Both the position numbers and the translations under genes were made by a program. A stretch of 64,000 nt of DNA from Coccinella septempunctata. Taxonomy: Eukaryota > Arthropoda > Insecta > Coleoptera > Coccinellidae. The stretch is taken from positions 13,640,001 to 13,704,000 of the forward strand of contig NC_058192.1 in NCBI RefSeq assembly GCF_907165205.1. The letters are read 5' to 3'. Shown one piece after another: positions 1-13,700 of the stretch. Below the pieces are notes generated by a model. It ran no database searches. It worked only from the letters and a program-made list of their open reading frames with translations, and was not told the DNA's origin. Within the stretch, counting starts at the first letter, position 1; every line of letters begins with the position of its first letter.

Positions 1-301
1 GTACATCATAATCATAGTTCTACTATTCGCAGCGGCGGCTGGTGTTGGTGTGCCCATAGCCTTAAAAATAAGCTCAAGTGCCTCATACGATGAGCGTCTG
101 GAGTTCGCGACCAGACTTTTACAGGAAGTGCCTCTGATAGACGGTCATAATGACCTTCCCTGGAATATTCGTAAGTTCCTGCACAACAAACTGAAAAATT
201 TCAAGTTCAATGAGGATCTTCGACATGTCTCGCCTTGGTCGACGAGCTCTTGGAGTCACACAGATCTACTCAGATTGGAGCAGGGCAGAGTTGCAGCTCA
301 G
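1..301 (+). CDS. Dipeptidase exon (first visible): membrane anchor and HxD metal site
   Basis: Reads in the frame starting at base 2 for 100 codons and ends CAG|GTTAGT. It contains the transmembrane run, IDGHNDLPWN and SHTDLLRLEQGRVAAQ, all typical of the N-terminal part of insect M19 dipeptidases. The frame is open to the window edge, so the exon or its 5' part continues upstream. The GTG at base 50 is not a start, because the hydrophobic stretch before it is in frame. Confidence 0.93.
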
Positions 302-3300
302 GTTAGTTAGGCATGAACTTGATTTTTATTTTCAGGGACCGCTTTTGAATACATATGCACATGCCTTCGATCATATTGCATTTGCAAGTCAAACCACTCT
401 CAGACACAGTTAAAAAGGACTACATACAACGTCAGAAATACGTTAAGGTTTGTTTTGAATTTTATGAATAAACTCTTCTTAAATTAATTCAATTCCGTAG
501 ATTCGGTTGACTTCTGACGATTTTGAAATTAAACGTGTCATACTTCGAAAACGGTGACCTATTTTCATGTGAGAAAGAGGTTCAAATATGTTAGTAGTAG
601 TAGTAGTAACAGTCGTTTATTGCAAATATAAGCATATAAGCAATTGGCCATCGACCTGAGGTCCTTCAGCCTAAATATGTTAAATGACTCAGACTATTGA
701 TTAGGATATATACCATGCTTCAGAATTTGAAAAAAAATTAAAAAAAAATAAAATATACCTGTCCCAAGTCACCCACCGAGTTGGGAGGCTTGGGACACAA
801 GTTAAAATCCATTGATTTCTCAACTCTCAAATGAAATAGGTGATTTGGGACGGTGTTTAGTTTTGAAAAATTAGAAATTGTGATTATATAGTTGAAATTC
901 GGTAAGGAAATTCAATGATAAACCCCTATTACAGCGAAAGTAAATATATTGCAACTCAAATGTAAAAAAACAAAACAAGAGAACTCTGATTTCTTTCATT
1001 CTTTGGTGATTTCTATGTGAAAATAACGTAAATAATAATATCTCCTTCCAAAAATCGGCATATTTCCTGCTGCCAATGCGCCGCTTGTATCTATTCGGCA
1101 TTGTCACAAGTCACCCCATGAAACAAAAAAATAAATGAATGAGATCCGTGTTGCCGTTTGATCTGTAAACAACCTCGTTTCATGACATATCTAATATCCC
1201 ACGTATCCAAAAAAAAAAATACACATGCACAAAGTGAAACACATGTACAGGACACTAGAAAGTATAAGAGCCATAAAAAAACGCACTTTTACTCTCCTGA
1301 GTTCGTTAATTTTTCCTGTCAATTTAACCGCTCTGGTCACGGCAAACTCAACAGGAATTAATTGTTAAACTAACCGAAAAGACTCTACACAATCTTATAA
1401 GTTTGTCCCTTCACTCACAAATGGTAGGAAACAAAGAAATCTGCAAGGGGGGTAATTGTCCCAAGTTACAGGACTGTCCCAAGTCACCCGAATCTACCGG
1501 TAATTAAAAACTTTGCATATCTCTTCCTCCTGATGAAACTAGGAGAGTAATGCATAAAGCATTTCTGAGACGCATTAACAAACACCAGGACATGAAGGGT
1601 CTTTGATCTTAAGATCAATTTTTCTGTGTTCTAACAAAAACGAAAATATCAAGATTTTCGCAACATCCCTAATAAATCACCGAATATGAATTTCTCAAAA
1701 ATATCTTGAGAAGTTCTATATATAATTTTGGGTGGGATTAAGAAATAATGACCCTGTGTATGATGTCATTTTCGGAAGATACTGTTACGATCCGTTTAAT
1801 ATACCTTTATTTTATATTATACATAAACTTGATATTCAAATCAAAGGAATCTTAACTTATCGAAAATATTTAATTCTCAACTAAAATAAGTGACTTTTCT
1901 AAAAAATATTCTGACTGACAATTCTCTATTTTTTTTATCTCTATGCCATCCCAAAATTTCCTAACATAGCATCTATGATGAATAAATTTCTTATAAATTT
2001 CTTCTAATTCCTAATACTCATTGGACAAACTAAACAAAACAATATTATATTGGGAAAACTCAAACCATAACAATACCTACCAAGAAAAATTGTGCTCATT
2101 AAAACACAAACTTGACAAGGAAGAAATACAGTCAGAAAATTGTTCTCATTTTCTAGTGAAGTAGAATCTTATTTACTATTGGAGTGTAGAAATGCATACT
2201 TACTCAATAGTACAAGAAAAATTCCCAATTAAAGATTGCTGTTTTTCATTGGTTCGTGTGATAATACAGTGTGCTTTTATCCTGAAATCCTTTTTTCAGG
2301 AAAATTTCCTTGAAGTCAACCAAAACCATCGTGCAACCATTTCCTTATCAAATTTCGCTCCGAATTAATCAGTCGTCGAGACCGAAAGTCCTTTGATGTC
2401 AGTACATTCGTTATAAAACTCGTAAAACTCGGAAACGGGATTCCGGACAGACAGCTGGGAAAACATCGTGATACCGAGCGAAACTTCCTGAAAAAAAAAC
2501 CCAACTCCAGCGTGAAACGAACTGTCACACACATCAGCGAGCACCTTATCTATTTTTCTTGCACTAACAAGCGGTGACGCTGCAGGATTCGGTTTTCATT
2601 TCCGATTCTTCTATCACTCATCAGATGCCGTCGTCCTGCAGGAGTCGACAAGATCGGTAACAATAACGAAGCGCCGCATTATGACAGTATCTAGGACGTT
2701 ACGTCGGATTGTCTGAAGATGCCCGCGGAAGCGATAGGATTATGATGGCGTCGAACCATGCTGAAACCCGTGCAATTTTTCAGTTGAATCCAATCGATTA
2801 CGATTAAGGCCCTCTGCTTTTGAGGGTTTGTTGACCTATTAATTTGACACTAATCAGGGGGAGTTTTCTTAATTTGACAGTTGGAAGATGATAAAAATGC
2901 ATATTTCTTAAATATATCCCCTCCTGTACCTCTAATCGTTTTTGCATTCATGATGAAAGTTATAGATAATAAAATTCTATTCAACTTTTGTCTGAAGCAA
3001 TTTTACCTACTCTCAACCGTTTTCTAGCTACGGGGTGATGAGGGCGAGGAGCTTAGCCATACATGCAAAAGGGCAAGGTCAATGCGGAATCCCAGTAGGT
3101 ATTCATCGCCATATATCTCTGAAACCCAGAAAAAATTGCTTCGGACGAAATTTTTAGAAAATTTTATGCTCTACAATTTTAATGATGAATGCAAAAACGA
3201 TTTGGAGTTCAGGAGAGGAAATAATTAAAAAAAAAACTGGTTTTTGTGGCCTTTATGGCCAATTTTCTTTGTTTTGGCTTGATGAAACTGTCACATTATA

Positions 3301-6300
3301 TTTTTTCCGTTATTCTTAAATTATTCGCTTCAAAATAAGAATAAGCCATCGAGCTCGAGAACTTTTTCGCCCTCCCACATAGTTTCGTAACGGTTAAATT
3401 GTCAGATTGAGAGAATGTATAGGTACTATTCAACATATAATCAACCACATATATTTATCTTAATCTGACTCATTCGAGTATGTACAATGATCTTTTGTTT
3501 TTACTATTCTGACAGGCTGTCCTAGACAATTTCCCCTATATACAGGTATAATTTTTGGTAGAGGTACTCTACGGGGTCCAAGTTATCTTCTGACAAAAAT
3601 GATGTATTTTTTATGAAATATCTTTGACACGTCACATTTTGAAATAACCATTCCAACCGTTCCCCAAAAAAAAAATATTTTAATTACTTAAAAATGAAAA
3701 CTAAAAATGGGTATTAAAAATTTAGCGTTTCGTTTCTAATGCAAAAGTTGGCAACATCGACTGAGATATGCGTTGATAATAAAAGACAACAAATGCACTA
3801 TCTTGATGAGATAGACAAGGATGGCTGTCTATGAAGTCTGCGACAAACGAGGAAGGTCGTAAAATTTTATGGGACTTTTATGGCCGGTTGCTGTTGAGGC
3901 TCGCCAGTGAGTACGCGCCTTATAATGGCTGCAAATCAACAGCTGTTATTTTATAAATGAGCCATTGTTTTTTTTATTTTCTAGTCGGCGCTGTTGCCAA
4001 ATCGTAAACTAGAAACGAAGCAATTTAAAGTTTAAAACCTCATATTTGACGAATGATTTTGAATTGTTTTCGCGGTGCATTTGAAAAATTCATGAATGAA
4101 ACTCATAATTATTCAGTTGAAACTTTAATATGCTGTGATAACCCAAATTGAGGAGAATTCACCATTCAATACAACAACAATCCAGTACGCTAACTTGACA
4201 GTTTACCTGGAAAATGGTCCAGCAAAAGCAAAGAATATCGCACAATATCGACCTTCAAAAGTCCATAGCCTACTCAACGATCCCATAACATTTTCTTGTA
4301 ACCGAAACATCAAAACGAGGTATCTTAGAAGAACAATGATACACAACTGCCATCATTTTTCAACCTTACCTCTGGGGGAATTCCTAGTTGAATTCTGTTG
4401 AAATCTCACGACTCAGCAGTGAGGTACAAAAAAGCTGAAGCTTCTTTTTCGGCGTATATTTCATCTCTGTCCGTCGTAGTAGGTCAGAAATACGGTCGAG
4501 AGGTGGAAATCTTGCTGCCCTACGTGCTGATATACTTCAAAGGCAGAATATTGTTTCGCGAAATGCACAAGTCATATTTCATACCTTTATCGGGTTAATT
4601 CCTGCTGCTGTTCGGTCTCCTGAAAGAAACGTCCCTACGATAAATCTGTCTACGTCTGTGAGGGAATTGAATTGAACGTGGAACAGCAGGAAGAATGGAA
4701 TTTTTCGAGACGAGCTAAAGGAAACGAGAGAGTAAGGTATTGTTTATTTGGCTGAGATGAGATAATGGAATATAATATATTCCTCATAAGGAGTGTTTCA
4801 ACAATGTTTTTAAATTCGGAAGTTTAATGCTGCATGTTTTTCTGTGAGGAAGATCATAAATATAAAACTTTTGAAATATAATATGAATTATTTTATAAAT
4901 ACTTTGCTTTTAGGCGCAGAGATGTATTTGTATGCAAGATAATGAAAAGCAAGAGACTCTATTTACACGATTCCAATATAGGCTAGACTTTAATGGAATT
5001 AATCATTACTCATTAATTAGCTTAATATGGCCCCTAATATCGTGGTATATTCATGATTATCATTAATTGTGTAAATGGCCCATTATAATGCCCATCTGCT
5101 CTATATCGACCTGGTAAACTTTACTCATACTGCAATGACATAATATGATATTCAGAGAAAGAGGGTTGGATTAATCTATATCGAATAATGTCAATCATAG
5201 GTATTAATAAGTTAAGAACAAACCCCTTCATAACGTTCAATATCTATACAGGGTGTCTGAAAACAAATGCGAATGACTTAGAGATATGATTCCTCGGTGA
5301 AAATAAACAGGGGTAGTTCCTAAAAAATTTTTCGAAATCGACCTCCCTTCGAAGATACAGTATTTGGAAAGCGATGACGAGTTGACAGTGTTTAATTTTT
5401 TATACGGGTTCTAAACCACACTGAGTCATGAAAATAAACATAATATGAAGCACTAAGTAGATGTTACTCACACAATTTTTTCAGATCTCTTAACTTTATT
5501 ATTAGGGATAGAAAATAACAACCCCTTATAATATGAAAGATTTGTAACCAAAATAAGCAGAGAAAACATTTCTCACTTCGCTTTCCTGGAGTTTCCTTTG
5601 AGCAAAATGACGAGCAGGACAGTGAAATCTACTGAATCTCATTGAAAATTTTCTGTTCTTTTCAAATATCTCCATCGAATCCCAGCTTGGAAGTTGTCCC
5701 ATATTTTTCAATAACGGACCTGGAATTTTTTGGAAATTTAAATGTGAATCTATCGACCTGTGCAAGTGAATAATCATATATTCCAAATATCAACCGACTA
5801 TACTGGTTGGTTCAAAAGTTATGAGAAATTCAAATTTTTTAAGTGCATTAATACATATGAAGCACCCTGTATCTCGGCTATGGAATTGATTAGACCTATC
5901 ATATATGGGTCTTTTGGACTCGCCTAGGGTAGCTCTAGCTCAGGTTACTGTATGTTCATTTACCAATGAAACACCCTGTAGAACACTTAGTATACGATGA
6001 AATGGAATGAACAATGATTTCGAGAAAAGTATCGACTGTATGGAAATTTTGCAAGAGCCTTTCTTTCTCCAGAATTGAATGGGGGACCATAAGAGAATTT
6101 TATTTTTCCAAAACCTATCCCACGAAAACAATATTCAAAGGAAAACCCTAATAATAAAGTTATGATACCTGAAAAAATTGTATGAGTAGCATATACTTAG
6201 TGCTTCATATTATGTATAGATTTATGACTTACGTCCAGTTTCATAATCGAATTTAACGTCACTTTAAGCCTAAAGCTTCCTTTACTTTCATTTTTTCGGC

Positions 6301-8945
6301 CGGTTTCATAATCAAACCTAAAGTACCTTTGATTTTAAAGCTTCCTTTAACCCTACTAACGGCCGGTTTCATAATCAAACCTAAAGTTGCTTTTATTTTA
6401 AAGCTTCCTTTAACCCTACTAAAAATGACAGTAAAGGAAGTTTTAAGCTTAAAGTGACTTTAAATTTGATTATGAAACTGGACGTAAAAATGACAGTAAG
6501 GGAAGCTTTAAGCTTAAAGTGACTTTAGCTTAAAGCTTCCTTTACTGTCATTTTTACTATAGGGTTACGGCCGGTTTCATAATCAAAGCTAAAGCCGCTT
6601 TAACATTAAAGCTTCCTTTACGTCCAGTTTCATAATAAAATTTAAAGTCACTTTAAGCATAAAGCTTCCTTTACTGTCATTTTTAGTAGGGTTAAAGGAA
6701 GCTTTAAAATTAAAGGGACTTTAGGTTTGATTATGAAACCGGCCGTTACTGTCATTTTTAGTAGGGTTAAAGGAAGCTTTAGAATTAAAGCGACTTTAGG
6801 TTTGATTATGAAACCGGCCGTAACCCTATAGTAAAAATGACAGTAAAGGAAGCTTTAAGCTTGAAGTGACTTTAAATTTGATTATGAAACCGGACGTAAT
6901 TAGGGTTAAAGGAAGCTTTAAAATTAAAGGGATTTTAGGTTTGATTATGAAACCGGCCGTAAGTGTTTTTTAGAACCCGTAAAAAAATTAAAACTGTCAA
7001 CTCGTCATCGCCTTCTACAGGCTGTATCTTGGAAGGAGGTTGATTTCGAAAAAAAAACTACCCCTGCTTATTTTCGTCGAGGAATAATCTCTCTAAGCCC
7101 TTTGCATTCGTTTAAAGACACCCTGTAAATATAAATAAATTGAAATATTAAGTTATACGAGAAACCAATACGATACTTACGGACAGTTCAAAAACAACCT
7201 ATTTCCCGAATTTCTATAGGCAGAAATGAGTCACTGTGTCGTTCTCTGGGAAGGCAACTTTCGAGCAGTTTTAATTGTACAAAAAAAATTCATGCCTACC
7301 TATTAGATAGACATTTTTAACTGTAGTAACATCATGGTGTTGGTGAAATAAGCTCACATATCGCCTATATTGTTTTTTCTACAAATAAATCATTCATGGA
7401 TGTCACCAATATCAATGCAAGGCTCCTGTTCGTCTTTCACCTCGCCAACCTCCACGGTAATTCAATTTTCTTCACGAGCCATTTTCCATTCCGAGCAATT
7501 GCACTCAAAACATCCGCCATTTAGAATCCCCGCTCCTCTGCAATGCCTGACGGATACCTCATGGTTTCATCTATTACAGTAATTGTATTTCCTCCACCAG
7601 TGACAAGCCTCCACGGCCTCAGCAGCGGGCACACGTCTTCCTTGATAAATAGTCCCGTTTCGGGATGCAACTCAAACGTTCGTACCATACAACATGCATT
7701 ATCTTGTATCTTGTTTGCTATCTGAAATGATGGCATTCCGTGTAAATACATTGTGCTTCAGTGAAATATGGTATTGTTCACTTCTTGGCGCGTTCTCACG
7801 GCCTGTTGTTGGACGATTTATGCGATAGGGAATGGAATTTATGAAACGTTCCATTGATTGCGCAGCATCTAACGTTATACTTATCTGTTGATTCTGCGAT
7901 TTGCAATCTTGATTGCCCCTCCGCTGCAAGACTGATAGATGTTGTAGCTCATTCATTCATTCATTGCTATATCCCGTTACCGAGAATAAATCTACAAAAA
8001 GACAAAAAAAAGTGCTAACAGACTTGTAATTTCCTAGGGCTAATTGCGACTGTATGCCCTCCTGTGACTGAAGAGACCCAACCGTGACCTGCAGATCCTT
8101 CCACACTCAGGGCATGGATAGTCACCAACCAGATCTGGCCGCCGGTGTATACTTCTCGAGTCTCCATTATAACTGTGTACCAAAGACCTCCACTGTGACC
8201 TGTCCAACGCTAGTTGTTCCCAGTTATGATTGGCATTAACGGATTTCAGGGATTGATGTATTTTTGTTCCACATGTTGAAGATCTGTGTGCATCTGCTTG
8301 TAGATCTTTGGGTTTCCTGTTCAGGAGCTTCCGTGAGCTCGACGATCTGTCTGCTCTCAGAAGTGTTTACTTCTCACTTGTTCTCAGTAGGTTGGAATAC
8401 GCTAACATAATTTGGTTCCCAATTTATGCCACGCATCTTACATCCATTGAGCGGATTCATAGGAAGTTCCTGAAATATGTCGAATATAGGAAGACAGGCA
8501 TTTATCCTGAGCGTGGTGCTGATCTTTCAAGCATAGCGAGGGAGCTGAGGCTTTCAACCTTAATTGAACGTCAGGTTCAGCAGTGTGCGAGATTCGCCCA
8601 AAAACTCTTAAGTGGAAAGATTGACTGCCCATTCCTTCTCTCTCGGGTAAACATCCACGTCCCAAGAATGGCTGCCAGGGGTTCTCCGATGTTTAGTCTG
8701 CCCACGCCTCGGACCAACATTCTCCAGCGGGCACCAGTATATCGGCTTTGTGATTGTGCTAATAAAGTTAAAATTAATCTATTATAGTTTTGTGCTTTTT
8801 TTTTCTCGGATAAATTATTGTATATAGGTGCTTGCCATTTCATCTCGTTTTGCTTATGGGGAATTCACATGTATTTTTCTTTGAGTTTATGTAATTTGTT
8901 ACCCTGTCACTGGGAATTTTCCTGTTGGGTAAATAAAGTTATTAT

Positions 8946-8976
<31 letters not shown>

Positions 8977-10735
8977 CCTTCGTGTGAGGGGAAAACCCTT
9001 TATGGGCACCCAGAGGGTCCGCACTCTAGGTAGTGTGAGACTCCGAGATCTTGTTTGGCTACTCACTAAAAACCCCTCACACATTCCACGGAGAAGTTCT
9101 TCGTCCAGCCCTTGCAGCGTCCCTTAACAAAAGAGATGAGCTGCAAGTGGCATCTAGAGTTCATGGGATCTGATGATATGCAGTGACCCAAGCAACACCG
9201 CCTTCTGCATTCTGTGCGCTAGTATCTCGGCCCTAGATCTGCAGGCCGGAATAATCTTCAATTCTTCCACGAAGTTGGCTCTCATTCCTCCGAGACATCC
9301 TATGATCAGTACAACCATCTTGACTTTATGACCCGGGTACATAGTTCCAAGCTCGAAAACAAGATCTTTGTATTTTTGTCTTTTCTGCTCTTCCTTCATC
9401 ACCATGTTGTTTTCTGCAGGGGATGAGAATTCCACGACGAACAATTCCTTCAGCTCTTTGTCCAAAAGAAGTATGTCTGGCTTTATTGCATTGATCTGCC
9501 GTGTTGTTGGGACAGGATAGTTCCAGTATATTCGAGCTTTCTCGTTCTGGACTACCGCTTCAATCTCCAGAGGCACATATGGTAGCACCGGTTCTTTGTC
9601 TATCTCATATGCTGCCCTCAGATGGAAGTAGAGAACTCGGAGTGCCGCGTTGTGTCTCTCTATATACCCCGATGGAGCATGGACTCTGCAGGCGGAAAGA
9701 ATGTGCATAATCGTTTCTTGTTGACTATGGCACGCTCTGCACGTTGTTGGGGTGTCCATTTTCATGATGTTCTTTTTATACCATCTGGTATTTATTACTC
9801 CATCCTGACAAGCCATCACAAATCCCTCCGTCTCTGACTTAAGGCTAGCCGACTTTAGAAAGGCGAAAGACAATTCTTCCGACAGATCTTGGTCTTTTAA
9901 ACTCCTGAAAAATATGGAGTGCAGGCTCTTACTCATATGATGTTCGAGTAATGTATTCGACTGAGACTTCCGGATCAGTCTTGCTAGCCTTCTTTGGTCC
10001 GCTTGAGTGATCGGTGCTCCAGCACGCTCAGGATCGATCGACACGCCGGTTATACCGAGCTTCTCCAAGGCTCTCTGTCCAGCTCGGAATAGGAAGGCTC
10101 CGTGGTTCGCGAGTTCATGCTGAGCTACAAACTTCAGAAGCGGATCTTCACTTCTTAGGACCCTTACTGCTGTTTCCAATGTTTGTTGATAGTGTTGATA
10201 TTCCAAACATTGCAATCCTCTACCCCCCTGGCTTCGGGGAAGATATATCCTCTGAATCGAGCTATTTGGGTGAAGGCTACGATTCATGTTCATCGTTTTT
10301 CTTGTTGACCTATCAAGATCGAGGAGTTCGTTCACCGTCCAATTTACCACCCCGAAAGAGTAGGTAAGTATCGGGATGGCTAGCATATTTGTAGCTGATA
10401 CTTTGTTCTTTCCTGACAGCTGTGATTTCCAGATGTCTCTCAGCTTCTTCTTGTAGCTGGCTGATAAGGCGTCCTTTATCTGGGTTGTCTCCAGTACTCC
10501 CCTCTGTTTCATCCCGAGAAACTTGTAAGTTTCTCCCTCTTCCAGACGTCGAAAAGTCATTCCATCTTCCAGTTGGATATCTTCTCCTGGATCATCAACC
10601 CTGCCCCTGCGGAGATGAAAGACAGCACACTTGTCCAAACCAAACGACATTCCCATTGCAGAGGTGTAGTCGGAAACGATATTCAATAGTTGCTGTAGTG
10701 CGGTCCTGGAGGGAGCGTAGAGTTTCAAGTCGTCC

Positions 10736-10771
<36 letters not shown>

Positions 10772-13700
10772 CCTTAAACCACTTATACTGGCCTCCTGGT
10801 TTTTGGGCTCCCTCTGTGAATTCGCCATACAGATCTATTTTGGGGTGTCTTGTGTCTTGCATCTTCAGAATGTGGGCGCCCCATCTGAGTCGGCCCTCGT
10901 TACTTGAGTCTCAATTGTTGTACAACTCGCGCGTTGCAAAACTTCTGCATTCGAAACTTTGTGGAACCTTCTAATGTGCATTATCTGTCTAGATGTCGTT
11001 GTTGCGTTTATTCAAGCTGTTTAATATGTCGCCTGTAAGGCGTCCAGCTTTCTCTTCCGTAAAGAAGCGTTGGGAGGACGACTGCTTTGTAAACATCTGT
11101 CTTGGTCTTCAGATTGAGGTCGTGATTTTGAAACACTCTAACCTTTAGCTTCCAGAATTCCCGTGATGCCGAATTGATACGGTTGTGTATTTCCGTGTCT
11201 AGGTTAGCCCAAGTATTTATGAAGCTTCCCAAGTTTTTGAACTGCTCAACCTGTTCTAGAGTTTCATTCTCCAGGCTGATATATGTTTGAAGGCTTTCTG
11301 GCGAACTTACCAGGATTTTGGTTTTGTCAATATTGAGTCTAAGGCCTAAAGCTTCGTATATATGTGTATAGGTTTCCAGCATTATCTATAGATCCTCTGG
11401 ACTGCTAGCTATAAGTACGCAGTCGTCTGCATATTGAAGTTCCGTGATAAACTTTGAACGGGTTTTTGCTCTGAGGCGCTTCAGGTTAAATAGACCTCCA
11501 TCGAATCTTATTCCAACACCTCTTACAGGCATACTCAAGTCAACAATTATCGAGACAGCTATGGCGAAAATATTGAACACTAAAGGCGCTAACACGCAGC
11601 AGTATATGTTCAGACTGGTTAGAGGCTAGCCTCTGCACTCCTTGCCTAGTACGTCTATATAGATATTTCATATACAAGAATTGGGATCAGTCCTTCGGGT
11701 GAAAGAATAACCGCCTTCAGAAGATTATTTTGAGGCTAGCGTCTAGCACTGGTCAAACTAATTATCTTTACATTTGACCTCATGCATGAGTATTCGGTCG
11801 TAAAATCAGATCCTCCTCTGGCAAAGAGTGAACTGCACTTCTTTCAGCAATTCAAAGCCTTCCGATTGTTTCCCTTCATTTGTTAGTAGCATTTGACTTT
11901 AATTCGATATTCCTCAACCACCGGAGGTGTCAACAATTCTTGAATGGGGAGGAATAGTTAGTGAAGTAAAGCGTTATTGGCATTAGGTATTCAGCTATTT
12001 TCTAGTAGTTCCAGAAAATGATACTTTTCCGCTAGCTATACATCTGTTGACATCCTGACATTAGATCTCTACTGCCTGAAATGTTCGACAAAAGCTTGAT
12101 ATACGCGGTGACAATTTGAAAATTTGCCATTTCAATTATGTCACGACAAGGATGATTTCAGAGAAAATGCCGGAAACGGTCAATTTGTATTCATAGAGGG
12201 ATATATTTTGAGCAGAATTGTAAGCCGAAATCTCCCCAACCCTAGGTGTAGGAACTATCACCCCTAAATTCTCAATAGGGAATAGGAGGTGGGCTATACC
12301 TCAATTTAAAGATCACTTGACCCTCTACCTAAATACAATGGTTTGCAAATTTTTGTTGAGTCCTTGAAGTAGTTACAGGGGCTGACAATTTGTAAACTTG
12401 ACAGCCCAATTATGTCTCGACAAGGATGTTTTCAGAGAAAATGCCGGATAGCCCCTACACCTACGTTTGAGGATATTTCAGCTCACAATTTTGCTCAAAA
12501 TATGTCCCCCTCCCTTTAAAAATTGACCTGTTCCGGCATTTTCTCTGAAAACGTCCTTGTCGCGACATAATTAACCTGGCAAGTTTTTGAATTGTCACCC
12601 TGTATGTAATCAAAAACGTAGTTTCAAATTCACAATCTTGCCAAATTGAATGAATTACATCTGCGGCAACCTCCCGAGTCCAAATATCCAAGTCTGGCAA
12701 TAATTCGCTTCAAAACTATGGAATAATGTCGTAATAATCTTGTCTGCGTTCCATATTCCGAATGGAATGTAAAGAGTACGTTTTTGTTGTCCGCTGAATT
12801 ATTCACAATTCCCACTACCCCGTTCAGCAATGAGAAAGCTTTATTAAATTTTCAATTACATATTTTGTGCCATAAAATGGGATCAGTATTTAATAAAGCC
12901 GTTTCAGATTTTTTTGTTCCATTGAAATATTTATTCTCGATTACACATTTCAATCACGAAGCGTGGAGTATAAACAATTTCTGTTCATTATTTTAAAATT
13001 CTCAACACAAGTTTTTATCATCGTGTTCTAATATCCTTTTCTCAAATTTTCTACCGGATTAACCCATATAAAAGGACAAATAGTCCCTAAGAGTAAGTTT
13101 AAACTCCACATTTATTTAACTTATTTATTTGATCCTTTATTCTAGATTTATTTATTAATTTACTTGTAATTCTAAAAAATTTCGGAATGAAATCATTTCA
13201 TTGGATCTTTGAGGAACACTCATTTCGGATAGGTAGTTAAACACAATTAAAATGAGTCTGGTTGAATCCACTGTTGCTTTCGTCAATATCCTCATATAAA
13301 CGTGGTCATTCATTCACAAATAACTGACCCATCAACCAGTATAAACGAACCAATCAAAATCACTATGGTACGTTTTTCAGTATTCAGCAGAAAACTGTTA
13401 CAATTATTCATGCATAACATAAAATGGAACATTCGCCAAAAAGGCAAATTCCACATGTGTCCCAGAACAACTGCTGCTCTAATAATTCATTCCATATCAA
13501 TTAATACTGCTGCATTTCAGAGATGGAAACATTTTTTATTTAATGCAGTTGACTTGGTCGCATCGTACTGAATTGTTTGTTGTGAATGGAAAAATGGAAA
13601 CAGATTAGAGTCAGTGGTTCTATGTCGAGCTTTGCTTTGTGTAGCGATCCGAAATTAAATTTGCAGAAAGTACCTACTAGTCATCTAAAATCTAACAAAG

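Larger units (their letters stand above)
5249..7125. mobile_element. CAGGGTGTC long-TIR element, composite
   Basis: Terminal inverted repeats of about 165 bases: the left arm 5249-5415 reads CAGGGTGTCTGAAAACAAAT and runs to a GGGTTCTAAA landmark. The right arm (about 6968-7125) is its reverse complement with scattered changes. TA flanks both ends (5247-5248 and 7126-7127), so a TA target duplication is likely. There is no transposase. The interior is filled by an inner TIR element and a palindromic cluster. Confidence 0.85.
7951..11605 (-). mobile_element. Outer LINE of a three-layer nest, split and decayed
   Basis: Minus-strand non-LTR retrotransposon in two parts. The upstream part (about 11605-10770) encodes reverse transcriptase with CVLAPLVFN and LQYADDCVLIA, then a thumb region and RWGAHILKMQDTRHPKIDLY. 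The downstream part (about 8256-8040) encodes LALDRSQWRSLVH and the C-terminal zinc-finger tail CPECGRICRSRLGLFSHRR, with stop TAG at 8040-8042. Its 3' end is an (AATG)n tail near 7950-7965. There is an in-frame stop at 11386-11388 and frame breaks at 10770-11000. Joining the two parts at GGAT|CAATCC restores the frame. The clade is unresolved (RTE or jockey-like). Confidence 0.8.

Noticed and set aside
8899..9084. ORF with a Lys-rich run near the LINE junction
   Set aside because: It reads through the poly(A) tail of the R4/Dong-like element.
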